A stretch of 47,396 nt of DNA from Methanosarcinaceae archaeon. Lineage in GTDB: Archaea > Halobacteriota > Methanosarcinia > Methanosarcinales > Methanosarcinaceae. Where the stretch lies: positions 1 through 47,396 of the forward strand of contig JAMJFS010000012.1 of assembly GCA_023544565.1 (NCBI GenBank). The letters are read 5' to 3'. Below are positions 15,620 to 24,048 of this stretch, piece by piece (positions within the stretch are counted from its first letter, which is position 1; the number at the start of each line of letters is the position of its first letter). Position numbers and translations under genes: made by a program. The notes beneath the pieces were generated by a model, which was not told the DNA's origin, searched no databases, and worked only from the letters and a program-made list of their open reading frames with translations.

Positions 15620-16354
15620 ATGACAGGTAACGAGTCACACGACAGTATTCGCCAACGATTATCTGAAAAAATGGCAGGCGAGATTACGCTGTCTGAAAAA
15701 CCAGGCGAAGCACTGAAAAAATGGAGGTTGAACTTTGAGATTGCACAAACAGATCTCTCCGGTTATCTTGGCGTATCACCATCCGTCATAAGCGATTATG
15801 AAAGCGGTAGACGAAAATCCCCCGGTACAATGATCGTGAGCAAGATCGTTAAAGCATTGTTGGATATCGATTCTGAGCGTGGCGGTCAAAAGATACATGC
15901 ATACGAAGGTATGCTTTATACTACGACCACATCAAAAGCTGTGTACACCACATACGAATATACATATCCGATACAAATTGCAAAACTTGCATCTTTGATC
16001 GAAGCTGATACCGTATATAAAGGAATTGAGAAACCATTGTATGGTTTTACGGTAATTGACAGTAAAAAAGCAATCACTGAACTTTCATCACATGAGTTCC
16101 AAAACCTCTACGGATGGAGCACAGAACGTGCGATGATCTTTACAAAAGTGTCCACAGGTAAATCCCCAATGGTGGCAATTCGTGTAACAAACCTAAAACC
16201 GGGTGCCGTTATAATTCACGGACTGCGAGGGAGTGAAGTTGATCCTATGGCAAAAAAGATGGCTGAGATCGATCGGATCCCACTTCTTGCGACCACAATA
16301 GACCTTGATACTTTGATAGAAAACCTGAAGAAATATAGTAAGCAATTCATTTGA
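15620..16354 (+). CDS. XRE-family transcriptional regulator (COG1709-like) beside the mevalonate genes
   Basis: The 244-residue protein has an N-terminal helix-turn-helix of the Cro/XRE type: ALKKWRLNFEIAQTDLSGYL, then GVSPSVISDYESGRRKSPG (residues about 34-75). A larger C-terminal domain (about 90-244) may bind a ligand; it includes FTKVSTGKSPMVAIRVTNLKPGAVIIHGL. Homologues are often encoded next to archaeal HMG-CoA synthase, as here (48 bases upstream). Control of isoprenoid lipid synthesis is a reasonable inference, but the ligand is not known. Confidence 0.85.
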   Translation: MTGNESHDSIRQRLSEKMAGEITLSEKPGEALKKWRLNFEIAQTDLSGYLGVSPSVISDYESGRRKSPGTMIVSKIVKALLDIDSERGGQKIHAYEGMLYTTTTSKAVYTTYEYTYPIQIAKLASLIEADTVYKGIEKPLYGFTVIDSKKAITELSSHEFQNLYGWSTERAMIFTKVSTGKSPMVAIRVTNLKPGAVIIHGLRGSEVDPMAKKMAEIDRIPLLATTIDLDTLIENLKKYSKQFI

Positions 16355-16402
16355 ATGGTAATAATGATAAGTTTTAGTAATATTGTACAGTAGGTGAAAA
16401 AA

Positions 16403-17452
16403 ATGAGTGTTGGAATTGTATCATATGGCGCCTATATTCCAAGATATAGAATAAAGGTAGAAGATATCGCCCGTGTTTGGGGCGATGATGCAGACATTCT
16501 TATAGCAGGTCTAATGGTCAACGAGAAATCAGTGCCAGACCTTGATGAGGATACAGCGACCATAGCAGTGGAAGCCGCAAGGTCTGCAATTGTGCGATGT
16601 GGCATTGATCCGCAACGTATCGGTGCAGTGTACACGGGATCGGAAAGTCATCCTTATGCAGTGAAACCTACAAGTACAATCGTTGCCGAAGCTGTGGGTG
16701 CCACACCTGTAATGACTGCTGCGGATTTTGAATTCGCATGTAAGGCAGGTACTGCTGCGATTCAGGCATGCATGGGACTTGTAGGGTCGGATATGGTAGA
16801 TCTTGGTCTCGCAATTGGTGCTGATGTTTCACAGGGAGCGCCGGGTGATGCTCTTGAATATACTGCGGCAGCCGGTGGAGTTGCTTATCTCATAGGCAAA
16901 AAGAAATCAGAACTTGCAGCGATCATTGAAGACACTTATTCATTTACAACAGATATTCCTGATTTTTGGAGACGTGAAGGAATGCCATATCCTGAACACG
17001 GCGGTCGGTTCACAGGTGAGCCGGGTTATTTCAAGCATGTGACAAGTGCTGCGAACGGGCTTATGGAAAAGATAGATACAAAACCCTCAGATTACGATTA
17101 TGCCGTATTTCACCAGCCAAACGGAAAATTCCCGACACGTGTTGCAAAGATGCTGGGATTCAGCAAAGAACAGATAAAACCGGGATTGGTTGTACCAAGA
17201 CTTGGCAACACTTATTCCGGTTCATGCATGATGGGTATTGCAGCAACACTTGATCAAGCACAACCGGGTGACAGGATATTTGCCACTGCCTTTGGGTCCG
17301 GTGCAGGTGGTGATGCATTCAGCATTACTGTCACAGATAGGATCGAGAAGATTCGAAATGGTGCTCCGACTGTGGAAGACCTGTTGAAGGATCCTATATA
17401 CATGGATTATGCAATGTATGCCAAACATAAAGGTAAGATAAAACTCGGATAA
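16403..17452 (+). CDS. Hydroxymethylglutaryl-CoA synthase
   Basis: This 349-residue thiolase-fold enzyme condenses acetyl-CoA with acetoacetyl-CoA to HMG-CoA, the second step of the archaeal mevalonate pathway. The catalytic Cys lies in [14 protein letters not shown] (Cys113). The His is in [12 protein letters not shown], and the C-terminal [17 protein letters not shown] and [10 protein letters not shown] loops are typical. ATG 16403 is favoured over GTG 16394 because AGGTGA lies 5 bases ahead. It is the first gene of an operon with thiolase, DUF35 and CYTH genes, in the order seen across archaea. Confidence 0.93.
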   Translation: MSVGIVSYGAYIPRYRIKVEDIARVWGDDADILIAGLMVNEKSVPDLDEDTATIAVEAARSAIVRCGIDPQRIGAVYTGSESHPYAVKPTSTIVAEAVGATPVMTAADFEFACKAGTAAIQACMGLVGSDMVDLGLAIGADVSQGAPGDALEYTAAAGGVAYLIGKKKSELAAIIEDTYSFTTDIPDFWRREGMPYPEHGGRFTGEPGYFKHVTSAANGLMEKIDTKPSDYDYAVFHQPNGKFPTRVAKMLGFSKEQIKPGLVVPRLGNTYSGSCMMGIAATLDQAQPGDRIFATAFGSGAGGDAFSITVTDRIEKIRNGAPTVEDLLKDPIYMDYAMYAKHKGKIKLG

Positions 17453-17462
17453 GGTGGCAATC

Positions 17463-18635
17463 ATGAGAGACGTAGCAATTATTGGAGTAAAAAACACGAA
17501 TTTTGGTGAGATGTGGGAGCGGTCATTAAGAGATATCTTTGTAGAAGCAGGTGTCGGAGCACTTAAAGACGCAGGTGTTGCCGGAGAGAATATTGGCGCC
17601 ATGTATGTCGGGAATATGAGCAGTGGCCAGTTCGTTGACCAGGAACATGTGGGTGCATTGATCGCTGATTATTCAGGGCTTGCAAGAAACCTTCATGTGC
17701 CGGCAACGCGTGTCGAGGCTGCATGTGCTTCTGGTGGGTTGGCACTTCGTCAGGGTATAATGGCGGTTGCATCCGGATATGAGGATATTGTTGTTGCAGC
17801 AGGTGTTGAAAAGATGACAGATATTTCCTCATCAAGTGCATCAACTGCCCTTGCGGCAGCGGCTGACCGTGAATGGGAAGGCATCATGGGTGCGACATTC
17901 CCCGGCCTGTATGCAATGATCGCAAAGATGCATATGGATAAGTACGGAACCACAAGCGAACAACTCGCAGAGGTCGCTATCAAGAATCACTTTAACGGTT
18001 CAATGAACCCAATCGCCCAGTACAAGAACAAGATCAGTGTGGAAGCAGTATTAAGATCCATTATGGTGGCTGACCCATTACATATTTTTGATTGTTCTCC
18101 AATATCTGACGGTGCATCAGCACTTGTTCTGGCGCCTGCTGACATTGCACATAAGTATACTGACACTCCGATATACATAAAAGCGACTGCACAGGCAAGT
18201 GATACTATCGCATTGCATGACCGTCGCGATATCACTACACTGGACGCGACTGTGTTTGCAGCAAAAAATGCGTATAAAATGGCAAAACTTACACCTGCGG
18301 ATATTGATCTTGTCGAAGTGCATGACTGCTTTACAATTGCTGAGATATGTGCCATAGAAGACCTTGGATTTGCAAAGAAGGGGCAAGGCGGTAAAGTAAC
18401 ACAAGAAGGAGAGACTGCGATCGGTGGTAGAATTCCTGTAAATACTTCAGGCGGACTAAAAGCATGCGGACATCCGGTCGGTGCGACAGGTATCAAGCAG
18501 GCTGTTGAGATCACTCAGCAACTGCGTGGTGAAGCAGGCAAACGGCAGGTTGACGGAGCAGAGATCGGAATGACCCACAATGTGGGCGGATCCGGTGCAA
18601 CGGCTGTGATACATATTCTTTCGAGGAACAGGTGA
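17463..18635 (+). CDS. Acetyl-CoA acetyltransferase (thiolase)
   Basis: This thiolase makes acetoacetyl-CoA from two acetyl-CoA. The nucleophilic Cys is in [14 protein letters not shown] (Cys88). The second site lies in [17 protein letters not shown], and the C-terminal [17 protein letters not shown] is the archaeal SCPx-like thiolase ending. It starts 10 bases after the HMG-CoA synthase stop, with AAGGTGG as ribosome binding site. In Methanothermococcus the homologue forms a complex with HMG-CoA synthase and the DUF35 protein that channels acetoacetyl-CoA; the gene order here supports the same complex. Confidence 0.93.
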   Translation: MRDVAIIGVKNTNFGEMWERSLRDIFVEAGVGALKDAGVAGENIGAMYVGNMSSGQFVDQEHVGALIADYSGLARNLHVPATRVEAACASGGLALRQGIMAVASGYEDIVVAAGVEKMTDISSSSASTALAAAADREWEGIMGATFPGLYAMIAKMHMDKYGTTSEQLAEVAIKNHFNGSMNPIAQYKNKISVEAVLRSIMVADPLHIFDCSPISDGASALVLAPADIAHKYTDTPIYIKATAQASDTIALHDRRDITTLDATVFAAKNAYKMAKLTPADIDLVEVHDCFTIAEICAIEDLGFAKKGQGGKVTQEGETAIGGRIPVNTSGGLKACGHPVGATGIKQAVEITQQLRGEAGKRQVDGAEIGMTHNVGGSGATAVIHILSRNR

Positions 18636-18640
18636 TATAA

Positions 18641-19030
18641 ATGTCAGTTTCAAGATTCTGGAGAAAGCAGGTCAACAGGTACAACTTGATCGGGACACAT
18701 TGCAGTGAATGTGACGAGTATTACTACCCCCCGCGAAACATGTGCCCCACATGCAGACGAGATGGTAAACTTGAACCATATAAGTTCGATGGTGATGGAG
18801 AGATCGTTACCTTTACTATCATTCATACGGCAGCCGAAGGGTTTGAACACCAGACACCTTATGTGCTTGCAATTGTAAAACTGGATAAAGGACCAAGTCT
18901 TACTAGCCAGATCGTAGCCGACCCCGCGAAGATGAAGATCGGAATGAGAGTAAAACCTGTTTTCAGGAAACTCGGAGAGGGCAGCGATAGGGGTATGATA
19001 TATTACGGTACCAAATTCATACCTGCATAG
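18641..19030 (+). CDS. DUF35 OB-fold scaffold protein with zinc ribbon
   Basis: The 129-residue protein starts with a helix (MSVSRFWRKQVNRYNLIGTH). A rubredoxin-like zinc ribbon with Cys in HCSECDEYYYPPRNMCPTC follows, then an OB-fold (about 45-129). It corresponds to the DUF35 subunit of the archaeal thiolase/HMG-CoA synthase complex, where it helps hold the two enzymes and the shared CoA site. It overlaps no gene but lies 5 bases after the thiolase and abuts the CYTH gene. Confidence 0.92.
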   Translation: MSVSRFWRKQVNRYNLIGTHCSECDEYYYPPRNMCPTCRRDGKLEPYKFDGDGEIVTFTIIHTAAEGFEHQTPYVLAIVKLDKGPSLTSQIVADPAKMKIGMRVKPVFRKLGEGSDRGMIYYGTKFIPA

Positions 19031-19558
19031 ATGATAGAAATAGAGGTTAAAGCACGCGCCGACCATGAGCGGATAAAGGGTCTGCTCAATGAGATTGGTG
19101 CGCGTGCGATTGGTGTGGAGCACCATTGCGATACTTATTATAACGCGCCACACCGTGATTTTTCAATTACTGACGAAGCCTTGCGGATTCGAATAGTTAA
19201 CAGCAGCGCGGTTCTTACCTACAAAGGCAAGAAACTTGATGCTGTTTCCAAGACGCGCGAGGAGTTCGAGACAGATGTTGATGCTGTGATCATGCGCAAT
19301 ATCCTGCTTTCACTTGGTTTTTTCGAGTCGGGAGTGGTCAAGAAAACACGCGCAATTTTTGAGTTCGAAGCCCTGATAATATGTCTTGACTCGGTTGAAG
19401 GTCTTGGGGAGTTCATTGAGGTTGAGACCATGGCACAGTCGAAATCAGACGTTGATGAACACAGGGCGCACGTATTCGGTTTTTTGGAGAGATTGGGGGT
19501 CGGGCAAGAGGATTCGATTCGGGTTTCGTATTTGGAAATGTTGATTAAGGATATGTAG
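19031..19558 (+). CDS. CYTH-domain protein (class IV adenylate cyclase / CyaB-like)
   Basis: The 175-residue protein has the CYTH signature at the very start (MIEIEVKARAD, ExExK). Basic and acidic tunnel residues follow: ALRIRIVNSSAVLTYKGKK, TREEFETDV, VKKTRAIFEFEALIICLDSVEGLGEFIEVE. CYTH proteins act on triphosphates (thiamine triphosphatase, tripolyphosphatase or adenylate cyclase); archaeal members are mostly annotated CyaB, but cyclase activity is unproven. The start codon directly follows the DUF35 stop, so it is in the same operon. Confidence 0.9.
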   Translation: MIEIEVKARADHERIKGLLNEIGARAIGVEHHCDTYYNAPHRDFSITDEALRIRIVNSSAVLTYKGKKLDAVSKTREEFETDVDAVIMRNILLSLGFFESGVVKKTRAIFEFEALIICLDSVEGLGEFIEVETMAQSKSDVDEHRAHVFGFLERLGVGQEDSIRVSYLEMLIKDM

Positions 19559-19571
19559 GAACTTTTCGTTT

Positions 19572-20025
19572 TCAAATATATTTTCCTAGATGATCCTTAT
19601 CCTTACCATTTCCTTTACTCATAATTGCTATCTTCAACAATATAGGCGGAACCACGATCGAGACGACTACCATCAGGACTGTTGCAGAGAATACCTCGTC
19701 TCCGATAATCCCCATGTTTTTGCCAATTGACAAAACCACAAGTTCAACACCGACACGCGACATCATTCCTAACCCGAAAACCAGACTTTAATGGTTATCA
19801 AAACCAATTGGTTTTGTCCCAATAAAACCGCCTACCAGTTTACCATCGGCGCTGAGTACAGTATATGTATGGAAATGATGTTTTTTAAATAACTGGATCA
19901 CATCTTCTACGGGGGTCGCCCTCTGCGACTGTATTGATATCTTTCGACATTATGTCGACAATGCTGACACTAAGACAATCGTTTTCCACAGGATCTGACG
20001 GATCTTTGATTTCAGTTGTTGTCAT
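19572..20025 (-). pseudogene. Decayed CBS-domain / Kef-type cation:proton antiporter gene
   Basis: On the minus strand a CBS domain opens at ATG 20025 (MTTTEIKDPSDP.., IVDIMSKDINTVAEGD). It needs a frameshift at about 19908 to continue as PVEDVIQLFKKHHFHTYTVLSADGKLVGGFIGTKPIGFDNH. A TAA stop follows. The same frame then reads SLVFGLGMMSRVGVELVVLSIG and further hydrophobic sequence, typical of the end of Kef/NapA antiporters. The many membrane helices expected between are missing. This looks like an internal deletion plus a frameshift. Na+ or K+/H+ antiport would have been the original function. Confidence 0.75.
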
Positions 20026-20327
20026 CGGTTATACCCCACATATCAACTGCTCTTTTATTTGTGAATTATACTGTGTTTATTGTTTTACTTCATGTGATAT
20101 TATGTTTTGGTGATGAGATCTCTAATTCTAGCACAAAAATAGAATACCAATTGTGACTTTAGTGGAGTGGATGGAATGAAGTATTGATATATCAAGAGCT
20201 TTTCGTTAGGTTAATGTAATATTATACTACTACAACGTTATCTAAAATACATATTGTTATTCTGGTTTTTGAACATCCAGATATTCGTATTATATTTTGA
20301 TCTAATTACAATGAAACAGGTGTTATG

Positions 20328-21452
20328 ATGGACGATATTAGTGAAATTTACGAAAAACTCGGCGGTGTGGTCAGCAAGGAAGAGTTTGTTGAAAAAGTTA
20401 ATGAAAAAGTGGAACAGATGAGCGGTCTGTGTGATGAGAAAACAGCAGCGATGCTTGTTGCTCATGACCTCGGGGTCACTGACACAGGACGTGAAGTTAC
20501 AAAGATCTCAGCGATTACCGTAGATAGTGGCAACGTGAATTTCATTGCCAAGGTGATGTCGGTTTTCAATGCAAAAGAGTTTAACCGCAACGACGGTACG
20601 CTCGGAAAGGTTGGGAATATCACTGTTGCCGATGAGACAGGATCTATACGCGTGACACTCTGGGATGATAAGGCAGACCTTATCACGGCTGGAAATATCG
20701 AGATCGGTCAGAATATGCAGATAAGCGGTTATGTGAAGGACGGATATTCCGGAGTTGAGGTTAATATTGGCAAGAATGGCGTGCTTGCAGAGACTGATGA
20801 AGAGGTAGATGCTACTATGAATTCTCAAAAGATCACTGATATCAAGGACGGAATGGGAGATATCAATCTCTGCGGCAGGATTGTGGATATTGCGGATGTA
20901 CGCACATTCAGCAAAAAGGACGGAACTGAGGGGCGCGTTTGTAATATCACGATAGGGGATGAGACCGGAAAGATCAGGGTCACGCTCTGGGATGAGAAAG
21001 CCGATCTTGTTAAGGATTTCAGTTTTGATGATTCGATCGAGATAATCAACGGCTATGCTCGTGAAAATAATTTTAACCAGCAGGTGGAGATCCAGGTCGG
21101 CAATCACGGAGTGATCAAGAAGACCGATACTGCTGTGGAATACAAGGAAACATTCACACCTATTGCGGACATCGTACCCGGAGAATCATATTCCATCGAA
21201 GGTGCTGTATCAGGATTGGGAGAGTTGCGGGAATTCACACGCGACGACGGTACGCCCAATATGGTTTCAAACATCTATGTGTCCGATGATACTGGACGCA
21301 TAAGAATTGCCCTCTGGGGCGACCACGCACCTCTTGTTGATGAAGTCGATATTGATACAGGGATACAGGTAATTGATGCCTATTCAAAGTCCGGTTTCAA
21401 TGATGAGATCGAGTTGAGTGTTGGGAATCGGAGTCGGGTTATTGTTTTATAA
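20328..21452 (+). CDS. rpa: Replication protein A-like ssDNA-binding protein with three OB folds
   Basis: The 374-residue protein carries three similar OB folds (about residues 65-150, 170-255, 280-370). Each contains a variant of GKVGNITVADETGSIRVTLW-DxxADL and a later GYxxxGYSGVEVNIG-type strand. This resembles the multi-OB RPA proteins of Methanosarcina, which bind single-stranded DNA in replication and repair. No zinc finger is seen. AGGTG lies 5 bases ahead of ATG 20328 (ATG 20325 is the alternative). The internal repeats are divergent in DNA, so recombination between them is unlikely. Confidence 0.9.
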   Translation: MDDISEIYEKLGGVVSKEEFVEKVNEKVEQMSGLCDEKTAAMLVAHDLGVTDTGREVTKISAITVDSGNVNFIAKVMSVFNAKEFNRNDGTLGKVGNITVADETGSIRVTLWDDKADLITAGNIEIGQNMQISGYVKDGYSGVEVNIGKNGVLAETDEEVDATMNSQKITDIKDGMGDINLCGRIVDIADVRTFSKKDGTEGRVCNITIGDETGKIRVTLWDEKADLVKDFSFDDSIEIINGYARENNFNQQVEIQVGNHGVIKKTDTAVEYKETFTPIADIVPGESYSIEGAVSGLGELREFTRDDGTPNMVSNIYVSDDTGRIRIALWGDHAPLVDEVDIDTGIQVIDAYSKSGFNDEIELSVGNRSRVIVL

Positions 21453-21462
21453 GTTGTTTGTT

Positions 21463-22009
21463 CTGGAGTCACCTTTAGTCCAGATAAAATGGTGCTACAA
21501 CTTATAATACTTTCACACCACTTGCCAATCATTTATATGCCATTGCCCAATTTATTAAATGGGTATTATTATGGCAAAACAGTTGAGACATGACAGGCAC
21601 ACGGTATCGCTTCTCACCGACCATATGGTATTCTCTCCTAAATATAGAGGAAAGGTACTTGTCGGAGAAGTGGCGATGGTCGCGGAAGCAATTATCAAGA
21701 AGACCTGCAAAGAACTTGATATCGAAGTAATTGATATGTCTGTAAGTCCTGATCACATTCACTTATTTATTCAATATCCTCTAAAATATTCCGTAAACTT
21801 TATTGCTAAGAGATTAAAAGGTAGAAGCAGCAGGATATTGCGACAGGAGTTTCCTGAGCTTAAAGAATGGTGTAAAAGCAGTCTTTGGGCTCCAAGCTGT
21901 TATCATGGAAGTGTTGGACATGGCTGGGATGTCGTTCAGAAATACATTGACGGACAAGATGGAAAATCGCAAGGCTGAGATGTCACATACAGGCCTTGGA
22001 CTTAAGTCC
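21463..22009 (+). mobile_element. IS200-type insertion element with TnpA only
   Basis: The TnpA gene is flanked by subterminal hairpins: CTGGA...TCCAG at 21463-21483 on the left, and GGACTTAAGTCC (21998-22009) on the right. Single-strand transposition of IS200/IS605 elements uses such imperfect hairpins rather than terminal inverted repeats. No TnpB follows. The exact ends cannot be placed without the cleavage-site tetranucleotides or an empty site. Confidence 0.6.
21571..21978 (+). CDS. tnpA: IS200/IS605-family transposase TnpA (Y1 HUH)
   Basis: The protein (about 135 residues from ATG 21571; ATG 21559 also possible) is a complete Y1 transposase. The HUH metal motif is in SVSPDHIHLFIQYP, and the catalytic Tyr is in WDVVQKYIDGQ near the C-terminus. 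The core FIAKRLKGRSSRILRQEFPELKEW is also typical. Both catalytic motifs are intact, so it may be active. It works as a dimer on single-stranded DNA during replication. It lies at the left edge of an accessory island. Confidence 0.92.
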   Translation: MAKQLRHDRHTVSLLTDHMVFSPKYRGKVLVGEVAMVAEAIIKKTCKELDIEVIDMSVSPDHIHLFIQYPLKYSVNFIAKRLKGRSSRILRQEFPELKEWCKSSLWAPSCYHGSVGHGWDVVQKYIDGQDGKSQG

Positions 22010-22149
22010 GGGGTATAGTGACTTGCGAATTGTGGGATTCATGCTCGGATTGCGAACAAATTTCTAAAATTATCATAAATGCTAAAATTTATTAATTATT
22101 GAAAATATTTAAATAAATAATACGTATTTTTTTATAAAATGGAGTAAAA

Positions 22150-22650
22150 ATGAGTTTATTTGGAGAATTATTTGGAGAATTATTTGAAGATTTGACAGGT
22201 AAAAGTAAAAGGCCTGAAATTAAAGGTAGTAGATTTGAAAAGTTTATTTCTGAAGAAATATTTATTGATAAATTATTTGATTTAGTTGAAATGACAAGAG
22301 ATTTTGATTCAAATTCTGAAAGATTTGAAGAAAGAAGTATGAATCCGGATTTTCGTTTTAGAGATAAAAGAACTGGAGAAGAATTTTGGATAGAAGCAAA
22401 ATATCGAATTGGTCTTTTTAGAAATAAAAATGGACAATTTGTGTGTGAGATTTGCAAATCTTGGCAATTAGATAGATATAAGGAAGTTGAAAAGTCCTCT
22501 AAGAAAAAAGTGTACATATGCTTGGGTATTGGTGAAGATCCAAGGTTCCCGGAGACCATTCATTTAATTCCAGTTTCTAATGCTTATCCTCAACTATTTC
22601 AAAGTCGACTCAAAGAAACACTGATATGGAAAGATCCAGCTACAAAATAG
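22150..22650 (+). CDS. Predicted PD-(D/E)XK-like nuclease, unknown family
   Basis: I do not recognise a named family. Residues 65-95 read NPDFRFRDKRTGEEFWIEAKYR, which fits the PD...ExK core of the restriction-endonuclease-like fold (Asp, then EAK after a strand). An upstream Glu-rich helix (EKFISEEIFIDKLFDLVEM) would supply the first acidic residue. The N-terminus has a tandem GELFGELFEDL repeat encoded by a 12-bp DNA repeat. The gene is AT-rich compared with its neighbours and lies alone between an IS200 element and a toxin-antitoxin pair, which suggests horizontal acquisition. GGAG lies 5 bases before the ATG. Confidence 0.65.
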   Translation: MSLFGELFGELFEDLTGKSKRPEIKGSRFEKFISEEIFIDKLFDLVEMTRDFDSNSERFEERSMNPDFRFRDKRTGEEFWIEAKYRIGLFRNKNGQFVCEICKSWQLDRYKEVEKSSKKKVYICLGIGEDPRFPETIHLIPVSNAYPQLFQSRLKETLIWKDPATK

Positions 22651-22658
22651 GAATCAAA

Positions 22659-22706
22659 AGCATCCGCCTGATGCCCCAGATTTCCAATCCAGCCGGTCAA
22701 TGACTC
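22659..22706 (+). repeat. Hairpin repeat downstream of the nuclease gene
   Basis: AGCATCCGCCTGATGCCCC and a following stem (CCAGATT-TCC-AATCCAG) align with 23488-23532 at about 70% identity. The motif with GATGCCCC, a stem, GG-TC and TTGACTC/ATGACTC resembles right-end hairpins of IS200/IS605-type elements, but this is an inference. Confidence 0.5.
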
Positions 22707-22847
22707 TGCAGGAGGGGGATTTATGCTCGGTAATACTTTACCACCAAAATACAAAATACTCGATAATTAAACCATTGCCGTATATATTCTAGAAAAACAT
22801 AAATATCTAATATAAGCCTTAATAGAATCACAATAGACCCTGAAGTA

Positions 22848-23036
22848 ATGTCTGGCCAACCTTGTATTAGAGGCTTAAGAATACCAGTACCTTTCGTGTT
22901 AAGATTGCTTGCAAGTGGCAAGACAATCCTACAGATTTTGGAAGATTATCCAGAGTTAGAAGAAGAAGATATTAGACAAGTACTTAGTTTTGCTTCTTGG
23001 GCTACGTCTGAAAAGACACTCCCGGTGACTGCATGA
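22848..23036 (+). CDS. DUF433 antitoxin
   Basis: The 62-residue frame carries the DUF433 signature GQPCIRGLRIPVPFVLRLLASGKTILQILEDYPELEEEDIRQVL, a small DNA-binding-like antitoxin domain. Its stop overlaps the toxin ATG by 4 bases. The frame also encodes the conserved preceding residues NRITIDPEV (22821-22847), but no ATG, GTG or TTG lies between the upstream stop at 22800 and ATG 22848. Either translation starts at a non-standard codon or the N-terminus has been lost. Confidence 0.82.
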   Translation: MSGQPCIRGLRIPVPFVLRLLASGKTILQILEDYPELEEEDIRQVLSFASWATSEKTLPVTA

Positions 23037-23404
23037 AATTTCTTTTGGACATGCCCTTGTCCCCAAAAACAACCATTTTTTTTAAAGATTTAAGATATGA
23101 AGCAATTAGAGTCAATGAATTGGGTATGGCAAAATCAAAAGATAAAGAATTATTTGATTATGCCTCCGAAAGAGATATGGTCATATTAAGTGCAGATTTA
23201 GACTTTGGAAATATTTTGGCATATACTCAATCCAATAAACCGTCCGTTGTAATTTTTCGGTTACAAGATCCCTCTCCAGAGCATGTTAATTCACTATTAT
23301 CATCTAATCTTCCTCGTATCAATGAAGATTTAATGATTGGTTCTATTGTAATTATTGAAGATTTTGAAATTCGTGTACGAAAACTGCCAATAATCGGGGA
23401 ATAA
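23033..23404 (+). CDS. DUF5615 PIN-like toxin
   Basis: The 123-residue protein has the PIN-like layout. A first Asp lies in MKFLLDMPLSPKTTIFF. The next segment is EAIRVNELGMAKSKDKELFDYASERD, and a core acidic pair sits in MVILSADLDFGNILA. RLQDPSPEHV follows. DUF5615 proteins pair with DUF433 in putative type II toxin-antitoxin systems; RNA cleavage is expected by fold but not shown. It overlaps the antitoxin gene by an ATGA junction. All expected acidic residues appear to be present. Confidence 0.88.
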   Translation: MKFLLDMPLSPKTTIFFKDLRYEAIRVNELGMAKSKDKELFDYASERDMVILSADLDFGNILAYTQSNKPSVVIFRLQDPSPEHVNSLLSSNLPRINEDLMIGSIVIIEDFEIRVRKLPIIGE

Positions 23405-23487
23405 TAGTCTATTTAATGGCTTCTACTTTATTACTGCGCCGAAATTTTTTATTAAAATTTTACAAACAAACTGAAATTTTGAAAATG

Positions 23488-23532
23488 AGCATCCATCAGA
23501 TGCCCCGTTTTTCTAAAACGGGGTCGTTGACT
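23488..23532 (+). repeat. Hairpin repeat downstream of the toxin gene
   Basis: It matches 22659-22706. Here the stem is intact: CCCCGTTT-TTCT-AAAACGGGG. The two repeats bracket the DUF433/DUF5615 pair in the same orientation. Confidence 0.55.
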
Positions 23533-23537
23533 CACAT

Positions 23538-23630
23538 CTAATCTTCAACACCCACCCCATAAAACCACACCTCAAGATCAAAAGCCAGATACCCCTCTTC
23601 CCTTAACCTGTCCAGTATCAGTTTACCGAA
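23538..23630 (-). pseudogene. C-terminal gene fragment cut by the 66-bp repeat
   Basis: Read on the minus strand the frame gives FGKLILDRLREEGYLAFD, then LEVWFYGVGVED and a stop. The 30 residues look like a genuine protein end, and the frame is broken exactly where the 66-bp repeat begins. The parent protein is not recognised. Confidence 0.45.
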
Positions 23631-23693
23631 ATAAACATTCATGACCCGCCGGGACACCCACGGGCAATAAAATGAGGGTATTTTCATACCAAA
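23628..23693 (+). repeat. 66-bp dispersed repeat, copy 2
   Basis: It differs at one base from 8721-8786. Here it is in a non-coding region and abuts a truncated gene end, which suggests it inserted or served as a recombination point. Confidence 0.85.
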
Positions 23694-24048
23694 CCGTTAG
23701 CAATCCACCTATAAAAGCCCCATAGAACCCCGAAAAACCCATAGAATTATACCGATTTTAACCATCATCATGATTTTTTTTCCTTGTTTTGAATTTACGA
23801 CTAATACCTCCACTATTGTATAGATTTTTTAGAGATGATGCCTTTAAACATTTTCAGCACTCTTCTAAGAAACTGGGTTTCGTATTAAAAATATATAGAT
23901 GCCTATTGTTAATGATAATCTAGTACCCTGAAAATCACTGATAAAAACTTCTAAATCCACCACAATCATCTATATATGCCATAACAACATTCATTTTGAT
24001 TAGTGAGTGGTATTTCCTATTATCAGCGGGAGTAGGAAGTGATATCTT

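Larger units (their letters stand above)
23405..24048. other. Gene-free region with repeats and a gene-end fragment
   Basis: The stretch contains a hairpin repeat (23488-23532), a 30-codon gene-end fragment on the minus strand (23538-23630), and the second copy of the 66-bp repeat (23628-23693). A likely TATA box for the first CBS gene is CATCTATATATGCC (about 23967-23980). The remainder shows no coding potential. Confidence 0.55.

Noticed and set aside
17987-18514. Long minus-strand frame opposite the thiolase gene
   Set aside because: It is an antisense shadow of a highly conserved gene with no protein features.
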